Part shown: positions 7,346-18,180 of the stretch, in pieces
Numbering within the stretch: position 1 is the first letter of the stretch
Layout of the letters: every line of letters starts with the position of its first letter
From: an uncultured Prevotella sp.
Lineage (GTDB): Bacteria; Bacteroidota; Bacteroidia; Bacteroidales; Bacteroidaceae
Length of the DNA: 37,904 bases
Reading direction: 5' to 3'
Assembly: GCA_946614435.1 (NCBI GenBank)
Contig: CAMOGW010000018.1
Location: forward strand, 1-37,904
Program-made: the position numbers and the translations under genes
The notes under the pieces: model-generated
Database searches by the model: none
What the model was told of the DNA's origin: nothing
Seen by the model: the letters and a program-made list of their open reading frames with translations, nothing else

Positions 7346-8205
7346 TGTCCTAAATAGCTTTTCAGAATCTTGTTCTGAGTGCACTCGCGCAGTCGGCGAA
7401 TGGCTTTTTCCTTAATCTGGCGGACACGCTCGCGCGTCAGATTGTATTTGGCACCTATTTCTTCGAGCGTGAGCTCGGGCTGGTTGATGCCGAAGAACGC
7501 CTCGATTACGTTGCGCTCCCGGTCGTTGAGAATCTTCAGCATCGAGTTGATCTCGGTCTTGAGCGACTCTAACACCAACTGGCGGTCGGCGGTGGGTGAG
7601 TCTTCATTTACGAGCACGTCGAGCAGTGAGTTCTCGTCGCTGTCGGCAAAAGGTGCATCCATTGACACATGATGTGAGCTGAGATTCAGTGCTTCGTCGA
7701 TTTTCTCCTTTGGCAGGTCTATTCGCTCTTCAATCTCGTTGACTGAAGGATGGCGCTCGTTCTCTTGCTCGAACTTGTTCATGATGCGGTTGATCTTCCC
7801 TGCTGCTCCTACCTGATTGAGCGGCAGACGAACGATGCGGCTCTGTTCTGCCAGCGCTTGCAGGATGCTCTGTCTGATCCACCACACTGCGTATGAGATA
7901 AACTTGAATCCCCGTGTCTCGTCGAACTTCTCGGCGGCCTTGATCAGCCCTACGTTGCCTTCGTTGATAAGGTCGGGCAGGCTCAGCCCTTGGTTCTGAT
8001 ATTGTTTAGCAACTGACACGACGAATCGGAGATTAGCTCGCGTCAGGCGCTCAAGCGCCTTTCTGTCGCCTTCTCTGATTCGTCGTGCCAGTTCGACTTC
8101 TTCTTCCATTGTCACCAACTCTTCCTTGGCAATTTCCTGCAAGTACTTGTCGAGGGCTTCGCTCCCTCGGTCGGTGATTGATTTCGTGATTTTCAGCTGC
8201 CTCAT
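7342..8205 (-). CDS. rpoD: RpoD-type sigma-70 factor
   Basis: A 287-residue primary-type sigma factor without region 1.1, the size of Bacteroidetes RpoD. It starts with [11 protein letters not shown] and contains region 2 ([33 protein letters not shown]), region 3 and region 4.2 ([20 protein letters not shown]). I choose the ATG at 8205 over 8217 because family members begin MRQLK. Of the two paralogues in this window, this one is closer to the housekeeping factor as I remember it, especially in region 4. It heads a transcription unit through ATGA coupling to the exported lysine-tailed protein. Confidence 0.9.
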   Translation of the reverse strand: MRQLKITKSITDRGSEALDKYLQEIAKEELVTMEEEVELARRIREGDRKALERLTRANLRFVVSVAKQYQNQGLSLPDLINEGNVGLIKAAEKFDETRGFKFISYAVWWIRQSILQALAEQSRIVRLPLNQVGAAGKINRIMNKFEQENERHPSVNEIEERIDLPKEKIDEALNLSSHHVSMDAPFADSDENSLLDVLVNEDSPTADRQLVLESLKTEINSMLKILNDRERNVIEAFFGINQPELTLEEIGAKYNLTRERVRQIKEKAIRRLRECTQNKILKSYLGQ

Positions 8206-8231
8206 GGTCAGTCTCAATTTAAGTCTTAGTG

Positions 8232-8262
8232 CAAAGTTAAGCCTTTTTCATGAAACGCCAAA
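8232..8262 (-). promoter_or_regulatory. Promoter of the rpoD operon
   Basis: On the minus strand TTTG (8259-8262), 19 bases, TAACTTTG (8232-8239). A complete consensus promoter about 27 bases before the ATG at 8205. No other consensus promoter is evident before the PqqD-like gene, so it may drive all five genes. Confidence 0.8.
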
Positions 8263-8298
8263 GAAAAACAGCTGAAAATCCTGATTTTTATTTAGGGT

Positions 8299-9789
8299 TT
8301 ATTCGTTTTGCAGATAGATGACGAAACCTGCACGCTTGCCAGTGGGGAACATGCCGTTAATAACTAACATCTGTTCCTTAGATGCGTTGGCCTCCTTCAC
8401 GGCTTCCTGTAGGTCTTCGAACGTGCGCATGGGCTGGCTGTTTACACGCAGGATGATGAAGCCTTTCGGCACACCTGCATCCTTCATCTTGCCACCATTG
8501 ACCTTGACAACTTCCAGGCCGTATTTGATGTCGAGCTGCTCCATCTGCTGCTTTGTCACAGGACGGAAGTCGGCTCCAAGCATGTCGGTATCTGCATTTT
8601 TCACAACCGAAGTGTTGCCCTGCTCGTTCTTGAGGGTGAGTGTAGCATTGTGCTTCTTCTTGTCGCGCAGATAGCTGATGGAAATCTTGTCGCCAGGGCG
8701 CTTTTGGGCGATAATGCCTGTAAGCTCGCCGAACTTCGTCACTTTCTGACCGTCGATATGTGTGATGACATCGCCTTTCTTTAAGCCAGCGTCTTCGGCA
8801 GCTCCGTCTTCCACGACCTCGGCAATATAGATGCCCTCCATCGTTCCGAGGTCAACTTCATTGCCTTTTTCCTTCTCAGCATCGACATACAGGTTGGCAT
8901 CAATGCCACTGATGCCAATCATGGCGCGCTGCACAGTACCGTATTTCTTCAGGTCATCGACCACCTTGTTCATAATTGTAGTGGGAATGGCAAATCCGTA
9001 GCCGATGTTCGAACCCGTCTGCGAATAGATCATGGCATTGATGCCGATGAGCTGTCCGCTGGTGTTGACGAGAGCACCGCCCGAGTTGCCCTGATTGATG
9101 GCTGCGTCGGTCTGAATCATTGACGAGACCCCTTCGCCCATCGTGCGGGCCTTGGCCGACACGATGCCTGCGGTGACGGTGTTGTTCAGGCCCAGAGGAT
9201 TGCCCACGGCCAACACCCATTCGCCCACCTTCACGTCGTCGCTGTTGGCAATCGTGATGGCTGGCAGATTTTTGCCGTCAATCTTGATGAGTGCCAGGTC
9301 GGTGGTCTTGTCGGCCCCGATGATACGGGCTGAGTACTCCTTGTTGTCATTGAGCGTGACTGTCAGTTCGTCAGCTCCATCGACCACGTGATTGTTGGTC
9401 ACGATATAGCCGTCGGTCGAGATAATCACACCCGAACCTGCTGCTACGCGCTTGGGTGTCTGCACCTGGCGCTTCTGCTTGCCGTTGTTGCCGCGTCCGA
9501 AGAATCCGCCAAACGGGTCGCTGAAGAAGTCGGCAAAGGGATCGCTATACTCTACGGTCTGCATCTTGGAGTTCTGCGTGTTCTTGATATATACTACCGT
9601 TGGCAAAGCTTTCTCGGCAGCGTAGGTCAGATCGACAGGCTGGCCTGCTTTGACGGCGGTTGTCGATGTGATAGACGATACCGAATTGGTTGACTGAGTG
9701 GCTGCACAAGTCTGATTGAATGCTGCAACCGAGAAAACAATGGCTACCAGGCTCAAGGCTGGAGCGATGTAATTTACAATCTTTTTCAT
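8299..9789 (-). CDS. htrA: Periplasmic serine protease, HtrA/Do family
   Basis: A 496-residue protease/chaperone for misfolded envelope proteins. It has an N-terminal signal or anchor segment (residues 5-25), a trypsin-like domain with catalytic H134 (TNNHVV), D164 (TTDLAL) and S236 (GNSGG), then two PDZ domains; the first includes EDAGLKKGDVITHIDG. Gly/Phe-rich SDPFADFFSDPFGGFFGRG at about 82-100 is the LA-loop region typical of Bacteroidetes Do proteases. The frame extends upstream to 9903 but MKK with a signal sequence at 9789 is the natural start, behind a promoter element at 9840. Confidence 0.96.
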   Translation of the reverse strand: MKKIVNYIAPALSLVAIVFSVAAFNQTCAATQSTNSVSSITSTTAVKAGQPVDLTYAAEKALPTVVYIKNTQNSKMQTVEYSDPFADFFSDPFGGFFGRGNNGKQKRQVQTPKRVAAGSGVIISTDGYIVTNNHVVDGADELTVTLNDNKEYSARIIGADKTTDLALIKIDGKNLPAITIANSDDVKVGEWVLAVGNPLGLNNTVTAGIVSAKARTMGEGVSSMIQTDAAINQGNSGGALVNTSGQLIGINAMIYSQTGSNIGYGFAIPTTIMNKVVDDLKKYGTVQRAMIGISGIDANLYVDAEKEKGNEVDLGTMEGIYIAEVVEDGAAEDAGLKKGDVITHIDGQKVTKFGELTGIIAQKRPGDKISISYLRDKKKHNATLTLKNEQGNTSVVKNADTDMLGADFRPVTKQQMEQLDIKYGLEVVKVNGGKMKDAGVPKGFIILRVNSQPMRTFEDLQEAVKEANASKEQMLVINGMFPTGKRAGFVIYLQNE

Positions 9790-9839
9790 ATTCACATTTT
9801 GTTTGTTAATAATCTTGTCATTGACAAAAGTCGTTGTTG

Positions 9840-9847
9840 CAAATATA
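9840..9847 (-). promoter_or_regulatory. Promoter -7 element of the HtrA gene
   Basis: TATATTTG on the minus strand, a full TAnnTTTG match about 50 bases before the ATG at 9789. The upstream -33 box is not clear. The rest of the 213 bases between this gene and rnpB holds only the rnpB promoter. Confidence 0.6.
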
Positions 9848-9987
9848 TCGGCAAAAGTCTGAAAGATGACAATTTGGCACTCCTTTTTCTTGCATTTTAA
9901 CAATTCAAAAACGGTGTTTAAGTTCTGTTTGCGACAGCTTTAGCGTTTTTTACATTCGTTTAATGACTTAATTTAAATAAAAATTAG

Positions 9988-9995
9988 TACTTTTG
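9988..9995 (+). promoter_or_regulatory. Promoter -7 element of rnpB
   Basis: TACTTTTG, a full match, 8 bases before the first base of the P1 helix of RNase P RNA. The -33 box is weak. Confidence 0.75.
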
Positions 9996-10002
9996 CACTC
10001 TG

Positions 10003-10437
10003 AAAGCACTGCCCCAGCTTGTCGCTGGCCTTTCTGAAAGGAAAGACGGGAGGAAAGTCCGGGCAGCATAGGATGCTCCACTTCTGAAAGTAGAAGCAGT
10101 TGGTGACAGCTGGATACGGAAGAAGAGAATGACCGCCCATGAAAAACGTCGGCTTAGGCTCTGCAAGGAGAACCAAGTTGGCGGGGTAAGGGTGAGAAGG
10201 TGTGTGTAAGAGACCACCAGCCGTCGGGTGATCGGCGGGCTGTTCCGTCTGGAGGCTGCAAGTTCATGTAAACCATCGCTGCCCCTTGTGGGCTGAAGGG
10301 TTGTCCGCCCGAATAGATTCTATGCGATGGAGGGTAGAACGCTGGAGACGCATGGCGACGTGCGTAGTAGATAAATGGCAGGCACTGACTGCTGAATGGC
10401 AGTCAGGACAGAACCCGGCTTATCGGGGCAGTGCTTT
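10003..10437 (+). ncRNA. rnpB: RNase P RNA (class A)
   Basis: The catalytic RNA of RNase P, which matures tRNA 5' ends. Seen: a perfect 13-bp P1 helix formed by 10003-10015 and 10425-10437; the conserved 5' core GAGGAAAGTCCGGGC near 10050; and the conserved 3' core ACAGAACCCGGCTTATC near 10408. Length about 435 bases, a little over the E. coli RNA. P1 is followed by C and a run of seven T, so it may also act as its own terminator. Small open frames reported across it are not genes. Confidence 0.96.
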
Positions 10438-10510
10438 CTTTTTTTGGAGGAGATTATGATTGATTACGAACTTGAATAATTCTAAGTTTTTTTCAGCAAA
10501 GACATTTACC

Positions 10511-11851
10511 ATGATCAGTTACCGACAGATAGAACGCTTTTTTCAAGTTGACCTTTGGCAGATTAATCCATCAGAGTTGTCGGCTGTGCGCCGCATCTTC
10601 TATGAGATTGTCAAGGTGTTGTTCTTAGCCATTAAGTTTTTCACCACCAAGCGAGTGCTCTCACAGGCAGCCGCACTTACTTATTCGTCGCTTCTGGCCA
10701 TCGTTCCCATCATGGCAGTTGTCTTTGCCATCGCTCGCGGCTTTGGCTATAGTATTTATATAGAGGTGTGGTTTCGCGAAGCACTTTCCACTCAGCCTCA
10801 AGTAGCCGAAGTCATTATCGGATTCGTAAACAGTTATCTGGTGCACACGAAGAGCGGCATTTTCCTTGGTGTGGGATTGGTTTTCATGCTTTACACGGTG
10901 TTGATGCTGGTCAGCAATATTGAAGCTACATTTAATGAGATATGGCAAGTGAAGAAACAGCGCAGCATATTCCGTACATTTACCGATTATCTTGCCATGT
11001 TCTTCATGTTCCCCATCTTGATTGTCCTTTCGTCGGGCTTGAGCATCTACATGGTGACCATCGTATCGTCGTTGCCGGACTTCTTGCTGTTAGGTTCCGC
11101 CTTGCGTTTCTTCATCCGATTGGCTCCCTATGCACTCATGTCGGCACTGTTCATGGCGCTCTATCTGTTCATGCCAAACACTCATGTGAAAATCAAGAAT
11201 GTGATTGTGCCGGGCATCTTGGCCGGTATCGCGATGCAATGGCTGCAGTTTTTCTACATCAACTCTCAAATTTGGATGACCAGCTACAACGCCATCTATG
11301 GATCGTTTGCTGCGCTTCCCATGTTCATGCTGTGGATACAGATTTCTTGGACCATCTGTCTGTTTGGTGCTGAGCTCTGCTATACGAGTCAGAATCTTGA
11401 CTACTATGATTACGATGCCAAGACCGATGACATTAGCCATCGCTATCAGATCATGCTACACACCATCCTGATGTCGCGCATCTGCCTTCGCTTTGCACAG
11501 GGCAAGCGTCCCTATACGCTGGAAGAGTTGACAAACGAAACGGGTATTCCCGTTCGCATAGCCAATGACTTGCTGTACAAACTGGTGGATTGCAACATGC
11601 TAATTGAGATTACTTCCGACGAGAAAGGAGAAGCTTCGCGCTTTGTGCCTTCTGAAAGTCTGGAAAATTTCAATCTGGGCGTGATGGTTGATAGACTTGA
11701 GGCTGTTGGCAAATGGAAGATTGACTTGCCCGTAAGTCAGCTGCTGAATTCGAAGTGGGTGGAAGCTATGGACTTGCGAGGCAGCTACTTGAAGTCGCTT
11801 CGCAACATTCGCTTAGAGGATATCAGCATGATTAGTCCCACTAAAGCTTAG
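10511..11851 (+). CDS. YihY/BrkB-family membrane protein
   Basis: A 446-residue protein. An N-terminal cytoplasmic part is followed by about six membrane helices with the family segments QAAALTYSSLLAIVPIMAV and SYNAIYGSFAALPMFMLWIQ. The last 130 residues are soluble and include a winged-helix-like stretch (YTLEELTNETGIPVRIANDLLYKLVD). Once annotated as RNase BN, the family has no settled function. The ATG at 10511 is preferred over a TTG at 10460. The final 14 codons come from the first copy of a 35-base tandem repeat, so the C terminus is locally derived. Confidence 0.9.
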   Translation: MISYRQIERFFQVDLWQINPSELSAVRRIFYEIVKVLFLAIKFFTTKRVLSQAAALTYSSLLAIVPIMAVVFAIARGFGYSIYIEVWFREALSTQPQVAEVIIGFVNSYLVHTKSGIFLGVGLVFMLYTVLMLVSNIEATFNEIWQVKKQRSIFRTFTDYLAMFFMFPILIVLSSGLSIYMVTIVSSLPDFLLLGSALRFFIRLAPYALMSALFMALYLFMPNTHVKIKNVIVPGILAGIAMQWLQFFYINSQIWMTSYNAIYGSFAALPMFMLWIQISWTICLFGAELCYTSQNLDYYDYDAKTDDISHRYQIMLHTILMSRICLRFAQGKRPYTLEELTNETGIPVRIANDLLYKLVDCNMLIEITSDEKGEASRFVPSESLENFNLGVMVDRLEAVGKWKIDLPVSQLLNSKWVEAMDLRGSYLKSLRNIRLEDISMISPTKA

Positions 11852-11917
11852 AGGATATCAGCATGATTAGTCCCACTAAAGCTTAGAGGATATCAGCATA
11901 AGTAATTCCCGCTAAAA
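11811..11917. repeat. 35-base tandem repeat across the 3' end of the YihY gene
   Basis: Two identical 35-base copies at 11811-11845 and 11846-11880, followed by a third copy (11881-11917) that is identical for 19 bases and then diverges. The stop codon TAG at 11849-11851 is created by the junction between copies one and two. Confidence 0.95.
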
Positions 11918-11921
11918 TCCG

Positions 11922-14339
11922 TTAGTTAAAGAAGTTCCACGAAATGCCAAACTTCAGTACTGAGCGGTTCAGCGGATAGTGGGGGGTGAGGAAGGTCATG
12001 CGGTTGAGTGTGGTGCCAAACACATTCGTCATCATCAAGAAAAAGCGTGCATGCTTCAAATGAAGATTGGCATAGACATCGACGATGGGGAAATTGCCTA
12101 ACTTCACCTTGCAGTCTTCGTTTTCCTGAATGGCAAACTGATTGAGCTGAGGCACGAACTGCGGGGCATAGTAGGGGGTGAAATAGGTGGCCGTGCCGCC
12201 CAGCTCAACTGAAAGCACCTTGGCAATCACAAATTTCAGATAAAGATTCGTGAAGACATTGAGAGTGGGGAGTGGCAGGACGTCTTGATTGGACGATGAC
12301 TGGAAGGTGAGTATATTGTCCCAATGAAGCGGTCCTAACTTTAATTTCTGATCCAGTTGTGCCGTCAAGATGTTGATTACTCCAGTATGCTGGCGCATCT
12401 GTGCCGTCAGAAGTTGCACTCCATTCGTAGCATCGGTCACGTTGTGCATCCCTAAGTAGGTGTAGTTGTTGATTTCTTCAATAGCTACACGAAGCGTTGT
12501 TTTTGTCTTCTCATAGGAGAACACACCCTCGGCACGCAGACGGTTGGTCTGATTGAAGGATTCTTCCCACCAGAAATGCTTCGAGTGAAAATTGCGCTCA
12601 AAGAAAGTAGGATTCACGCGGTGGAAATAGGCATTTGCCGCTAAGCGTACCGTATCGCCCCAAAGTGGGAAGTTCACATCGGTGCTGAAATCTATTTTCA
12701 GCTGTCCCAAATCTTTGCCGAGTATCCAGGTCTCAGCTGAAAGGTTATAGTGGAATGTCTTACCTTGCTCCTTGATGATGCGAGCACCAATGCTGAGATT
12801 GTTCTCAGTCCAATTTCCTAAGTAGGCATGAGTTTCGTTCTCGTTCATCTGCGGCATGGTGAATCGTCGCAATTCATGAGTAGCAAAGACTCTGACACCG
12901 GCTTTCGCCCATTTGTTGAATCCTTCAAGCAGGCCCAGTCCTACAGTGTTTCGAACCATCAGGTGCTTATAGCGGTCGTAGATGGAGTCGCCGGGATATC
13001 CCACCTCGTCCATGTATTCGTAGTACTTCTTTGAATAGTAGTCGTTGGGTGTGCGATAAGCCTGATAGATATGGTCGCTGTGTGAGAAGTCGAAGGTGTG
13101 GATGAAACTCGTGACTGGTACGAATTCTTTCTTCATATACTGCTTCAAGGAGTCTTCGGCAGCACGCTCGGCTATCAGACTGTCTGCCATTTGCTTCGAG
13201 TCAACCTTAATACGAGTGGTATCGGTAGCGAGTGAGTCGGATGCCAAGGTGGCAGTGCCTTTGGGCTCTTCGTCCATGACTGCGGCTCCGTCTGGGCGCC
13301 CGCTTGGTGCTTCGCCTGCTACGGGCACTCCGTCAGGCCGTCCGCCCGGAGCTCCATCCGATTGCCCTGATTCTTGCTCCGTATCGTTGTCCTTGTTCTT
13401 GTCCTTGTTCTTGTTCTCTCTGTTCTTCCTTGCCTTCTCGGCAAATTTTCTGGCTTCTATCTCTTCATCGGTCATTTTCACGTTGCGATAGAATCCTACG
13501 CTGTAGCGATGGGTGAGGAAGAGATGGTGAGAGTCGTTACGGTTCCAGTTGGAAGTGAGCGTCACGGGAATCTCGTCGTCGCTGTAACTGTTGGTGAATA
13601 GCTCTTTGTGTGTGATGTAGTCGTCGTTGGTGATACCGCCATTTTCCTGATTCTTTTGGTGACGACGTGTGTAGAGCAGATGCAGCTGATAAGCATCGCC
13701 ACGATAAGAACCGTAAACGGTGGCATTGAAATGCGAGATGCCTTGATTCTGGAAGAATCCTCGCGCATAGTCGTAGTCAAGGTCGAAGCCAACGCCGATT
13801 TTCTTACCTGCGTTTACTGCGAACTTGGCATCGATGTGGTCTTCGCCATTCTGCCTGTTGCCACAGTTGTCATAAGAAAGATTGGTGATGGGGGAGAGGG
13901 TGTTGGTGAAATGCCACTGGTCAGGTGTGCGATGCACCTGATTGTAGGCTTGTGTGAAAATGAACTGGTCGTTTTCGGGGCGGTCAATGAAGATGCGCGA
14001 GAGTCTGGCCGTGTAGTTCGAACCGGTGGTATTGTATGTACCAAACATGCCCATACCCATTGTTGAACTCGGATAAAGGTGGGGAATGGTATCTACTTCG
14101 GCCTTGATGATGTCGCCCAGCTTGCGGTCAACCCGCCATACGTATATGCCTTTGGGAATCTCCTTACTCTTTCGTGTGCTGTCGTTTCTGTTCGGATTGA
14201 AAGTGTTGTTGTTGTTGCGAATGTTTCCTTGCTCGTCGAACTCAGTATATCTTCCATTCTCATCCATGCCTGTGACGGTCTGGGCTTGGATGGATACTAC
14301 TGATAGGAGGAAAGAGAATAACAGAAACTGTATTTTCAC
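11922..14339 (-). CDS. Putative porin (Porin_10-like outer-membrane protein)
   Basis: An 805-residue outer-membrane beta-barrel protein with a signal peptide (residues 1-19, ending IQAQ). It is rich in alternating aromatic/polar strands, contains the family-like GIYVWRVDRKLGDI segment near residue 65, and ends in the barrel signal SWNFFN. Bacteroidetes putative porins of this type are usually nearer 650-700 residues; the extra length is a charged, low-complexity insert at about 297-400 with KNRENKNKDKNKDND followed by two GRPDG copies. It is the last gene of an operon with the small His-rich protein and the DUF4468 protein. Solute unknown. Confidence 0.83.
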   Translation of the reverse strand: MKIQFLLFSFLLSVVSIQAQTVTGMDENGRYTEFDEQGNIRNNNNTFNPNRNDSTRKSKEIPKGIYVWRVDRKLGDIIKAEVDTIPHLYPSSTMGMGMFGTYNTTGSNYTARLSRIFIDRPENDQFIFTQAYNQVHRTPDQWHFTNTLSPITNLSYDNCGNRQNGEDHIDAKFAVNAGKKIGVGFDLDYDYARGFFQNQGISHFNATVYGSYRGDAYQLHLLYTRRHQKNQENGGITNDDYITHKELFTNSYSDDEIPVTLTSNWNRNDSHHLFLTHRYSVGFYRNVKMTDEEIEARKFAEKARKNRENKNKDKNKDNDTEQESGQSDGAPGGRPDGVPVAGEAPSGRPDGAAVMDEEPKGTATLASDSLATDTTRIKVDSKQMADSLIAERAAEDSLKQYMKKEFVPVTSFIHTFDFSHSDHIYQAYRTPNDYYSKKYYEYMDEVGYPGDSIYDRYKHLMVRNTVGLGLLEGFNKWAKAGVRVFATHELRRFTMPQMNENETHAYLGNWTENNLSIGARIIKEQGKTFHYNLSAETWILGKDLGQLKIDFSTDVNFPLWGDTVRLAANAYFHRVNPTFFERNFHSKHFWWEESFNQTNRLRAEGVFSYEKTKTTLRVAIEEINNYTYLGMHNVTDATNGVQLLTAQMRQHTGVINILTAQLDQKLKLGPLHWDNILTFQSSSNQDVLPLPTLNVFTNLYLKFVIAKVLSVELGGTATYFTPYYAPQFVPQLNQFAIQENEDCKVKLGNFPIVDVYANLHLKHARFFLMMTNVFGTTLNRMTFLTPHYPLNRSVLKFGISWNFFN

Positions 14340-14387
14340 AGGAGATTCGTTTTGTGTGAATAGATAATTCTTTTCTACTGTTACAAC

Positions 14388-14645
14388 TTACATCTTCATG
14401 ATGCGTAGCGACAATTCGGTGAACTTACAGGCAACGGCTGCTATGAGCGTAATGCCGCCTATTTCAGGCGAATAGGTGTACCATACAATCATGCCAATGA
14501 TTGAAAGCATGAGGAAAAAACCGTTGAGCCATTGCCGCAATAGGAAAAAGCGCCCTTTGTCTTCGTCAGCATGATGATGACGATGATGGCGATGGAACTT
14601 GCGTCTTAGTTCGTCTTGCGGATTCTCGTTTTCTTCGAATGTCAT
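14388..14645 (-). CDS. Small His-rich membrane protein, unknown function
   Basis: An 85-residue protein. The N-terminal 32 residues are hydrophilic and hold a histidine cluster, RKFHRHHRHHHADED; two hydrophobic segments follow (about 38-57 and 60-77). I know of no family function. The His cluster could bind metal, which is inference only. It lies between the DUF4468 gene (53 bases upstream) and the porin gene (48 bases downstream), all on the minus strand. Confidence 0.7.
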   Translation of the reverse strand: MTFEENENPQDELRRKFHRHHRHHHADEDKGRFFLLRQWLNGFFLMLSIIGMIVWYTYSPEIGGITLIAAVACKFTELSLRIMKM

Positions 14646-14698
14646 TTTGTCACTTCTTCACCACGATGGTTGTTGACAGGATAGCTGTTTGTGAAAGA

Positions 14699-15307
14699 CT
14701 ACTTGGTTAGTAAGGTCTCTAACTTGTTGAAGATAAAATCTTTGCGGTCAATCGTCTTGATTCTGAACTTTCCGCTGACACGTGAAGTCTTAGTCTTTTT
14801 ATTATTCAAACCATAGCGATCGTTAATCCACTCTTCGGCTTTGAAGGTGGTGGGGATTCGTTCCTCATCATACAGATAGTAAATGCGTGTCATCTGTATA
14901 GTAGCTTCACCGTCTTTGATATTTGCAATCAGATGATAGAAGAAACGTGTGCGGTCTAATATCAATGGCTTGTTCTTGAACACTAACCACTCCTGATAAT
15001 TGCCCACTATCTGATTGTGATTGATGCTATCAGCCAGCACAACACGACTTTGCTCGAATTGGTTAGACTCTTGAGTCATGCTGTAGAACTCAGTCAGTAT
15101 GATGTTGTAGATTTGCTCCTTGGTCTTTCCTGGGGCCTGAATGGTCTTCGAAAACACTACTTTACCATCTACTTCAGGTACGGCTCCAGCCAAATATTTT
15201 GGGTTTCGGTTGGGCTTTAAGTTTGTGTTAGTCTGCTCCCAAGCGTTGTCTTGTGCAAAAGTCAACATGGGAATGAACATCATCAATGCTATTACAAATC
15301 TTTTCAT
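14699..15307 (-). CDS. DUF4468-type exported protein
   Basis: A 202-residue protein with a clear signal peptide (MKRFVIALMMFIPMLTFA before QDN). The mature part matches DUF4468 as I recall it: VVFSKTIQAPGKTKEQIY, an EWLVFKN strand, then FFYHLIANIKDGEATIQMTRIYYLYDE. This domain is common in exported Bacteroidetes proteins; its function is unknown. The frame continues upstream to 15478, overlapping ligA, but the promoter TAACTTTG (15337-15344) and signal peptide place the start at 15307. It is first in an operon of three. Confidence 0.85.
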   Translation of the reverse strand: MKRFVIALMMFIPMLTFAQDNAWEQTNTNLKPNRNPKYLAGAVPEVDGKVVFSKTIQAPGKTKEQIYNIILTEFYSMTQESNQFEQSRVVLADSINHNQIVGNYQEWLVFKNKPLILDRTRFFYHLIANIKDGEATIQMTRIYYLYDEERIPTTFKAEEWINDRYGLNNKKTKTSRVSGKFRIKTIDRKDFIFNKLETLLTK

Positions 15308-15336
15308 TGTCGTGGATATTTGTTTTATAATTGGTG

Positions 15337-15344
15337 CAAAGTTA
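15337..15344 (-). promoter_or_regulatory. Promoter -7 element of the DUF4468-porin operon
   Basis: TAACTTTG on the minus strand, 30 bases before the ATG at 15307. No clear -33 match. It is back to back with the ligA promoter 45 bases away. Confidence 0.6.
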
Positions 15345-15388
15345 CGCATTTTTTCGATAAAACATATTTCATTTTCTGAAAAAAAACT

Positions 15389-15396
15389 TACCTTTG
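15389..15396 (+). promoter_or_regulatory. Promoter -7 element of ligA
   Basis: TACCTTTG, a full match, giving a leader of about 67 bases before the ATG at 15468. The -33 region has only TTTC at 15367-15370. Confidence 0.6.
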
Positions 15397-15437
15397 CATA
15401 AAAGTAGTAAAAAACGATTTTAACCATACTCGTATAG

Positions 15438-17480
<2,043 letters not shown>

Positions 17481-17507
17481 AGATATATAGAATAAAAGCA
17501 TAAATCA

Positions 17508-18173
17508 ATGAAAATATTTGTCTCTGATGAAATCAAGAATATATGTCCTACATTTGTGGGAGCTGCGGTAGAAGCTGAGGTGGAGAATTCTACCTATTCA
17601 GAAGCTTTGTGGGCTGAGATACATGAACTTGAAGAATCGTTTCGTAAACAGCTGACCACAGAATCGCTGAAGGAGCATCCGAGTATAGCAGCCACACGCA
17701 AGGTGTATAAGCTTTGTGGAAAAGATCCCTCGCGTTATCGTCCTGCCAGTGAGCAGCTAATCAGGCGGATGCTGCAAGGAAAGGAATTGTATCAGATAGA
17801 TACGTTGGTTGATTTGGTTAATTTGGCCTCCATTAAATATGGATATAGTATAGGAGGCTTTGATTGTTCGAAGATTGTGGGCGAAAAGCTCACCCTTGGG
17901 ATCGGTCGTGAAGGAGAACCCTATGAAGGCATTGGACGTGGTATGCTGAACATTGCGGGACTTCCTGTCTATCGTGATGAGCAGGGTGGGGTGGGCACTC
18001 CTACGAGTGACAATGAACGAACCAAGATTACGCTTGAAACAAGACAATTGTTAGTTCTCATTAATGGCTATGACGGAAATGAAGAACGTGTTCTTGAGAA
18101 TGCCACCTATATTCAGGAATTGATTAGGCGATATGCAAAAAGCGATGGTGGACAAATCTGTGTTTATAAATGA
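17508..18173 (+). CDS. B3/B4-domain protein (PheRS-editing-like)
   Basis: A 221-residue stand-alone B3/B4 domain, the fold used by the beta subunit of phenylalanyl-tRNA synthetase for editing (COG3382 type). Seen: the segment HPSIAATRKVYKLCGKDPSRYRPASE at about 61-86, DLVNLASIKYGYSIGGFD at 102-119, and the C-terminal IQELIRRYA. It may edit mischarged tRNA or bind another aminoacyl substrate; this is inference from the fold. It lies between ligA and the WecB-like gene, 7 bases before the latter. Confidence 0.88.
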   Translation: MKIFVSDEIKNICPTFVGAAVEAEVENSTYSEALWAEIHELEESFRKQLTTESLKEHPSIAATRKVYKLCGKDPSRYRPASEQLIRRMLQGKELYQIDTLVDLVNLASIKYGYSIGGFDCSKIVGEKLTLGIGREGEPYEGIGRGMLNIAGLPVYRDEQGGVGTPTSDNERTKITLETRQLLVLINGYDGNEERVLENATYIQELIRRYAKSDGGQICVYK

Positions 18174-18180
18174 AAAAACT

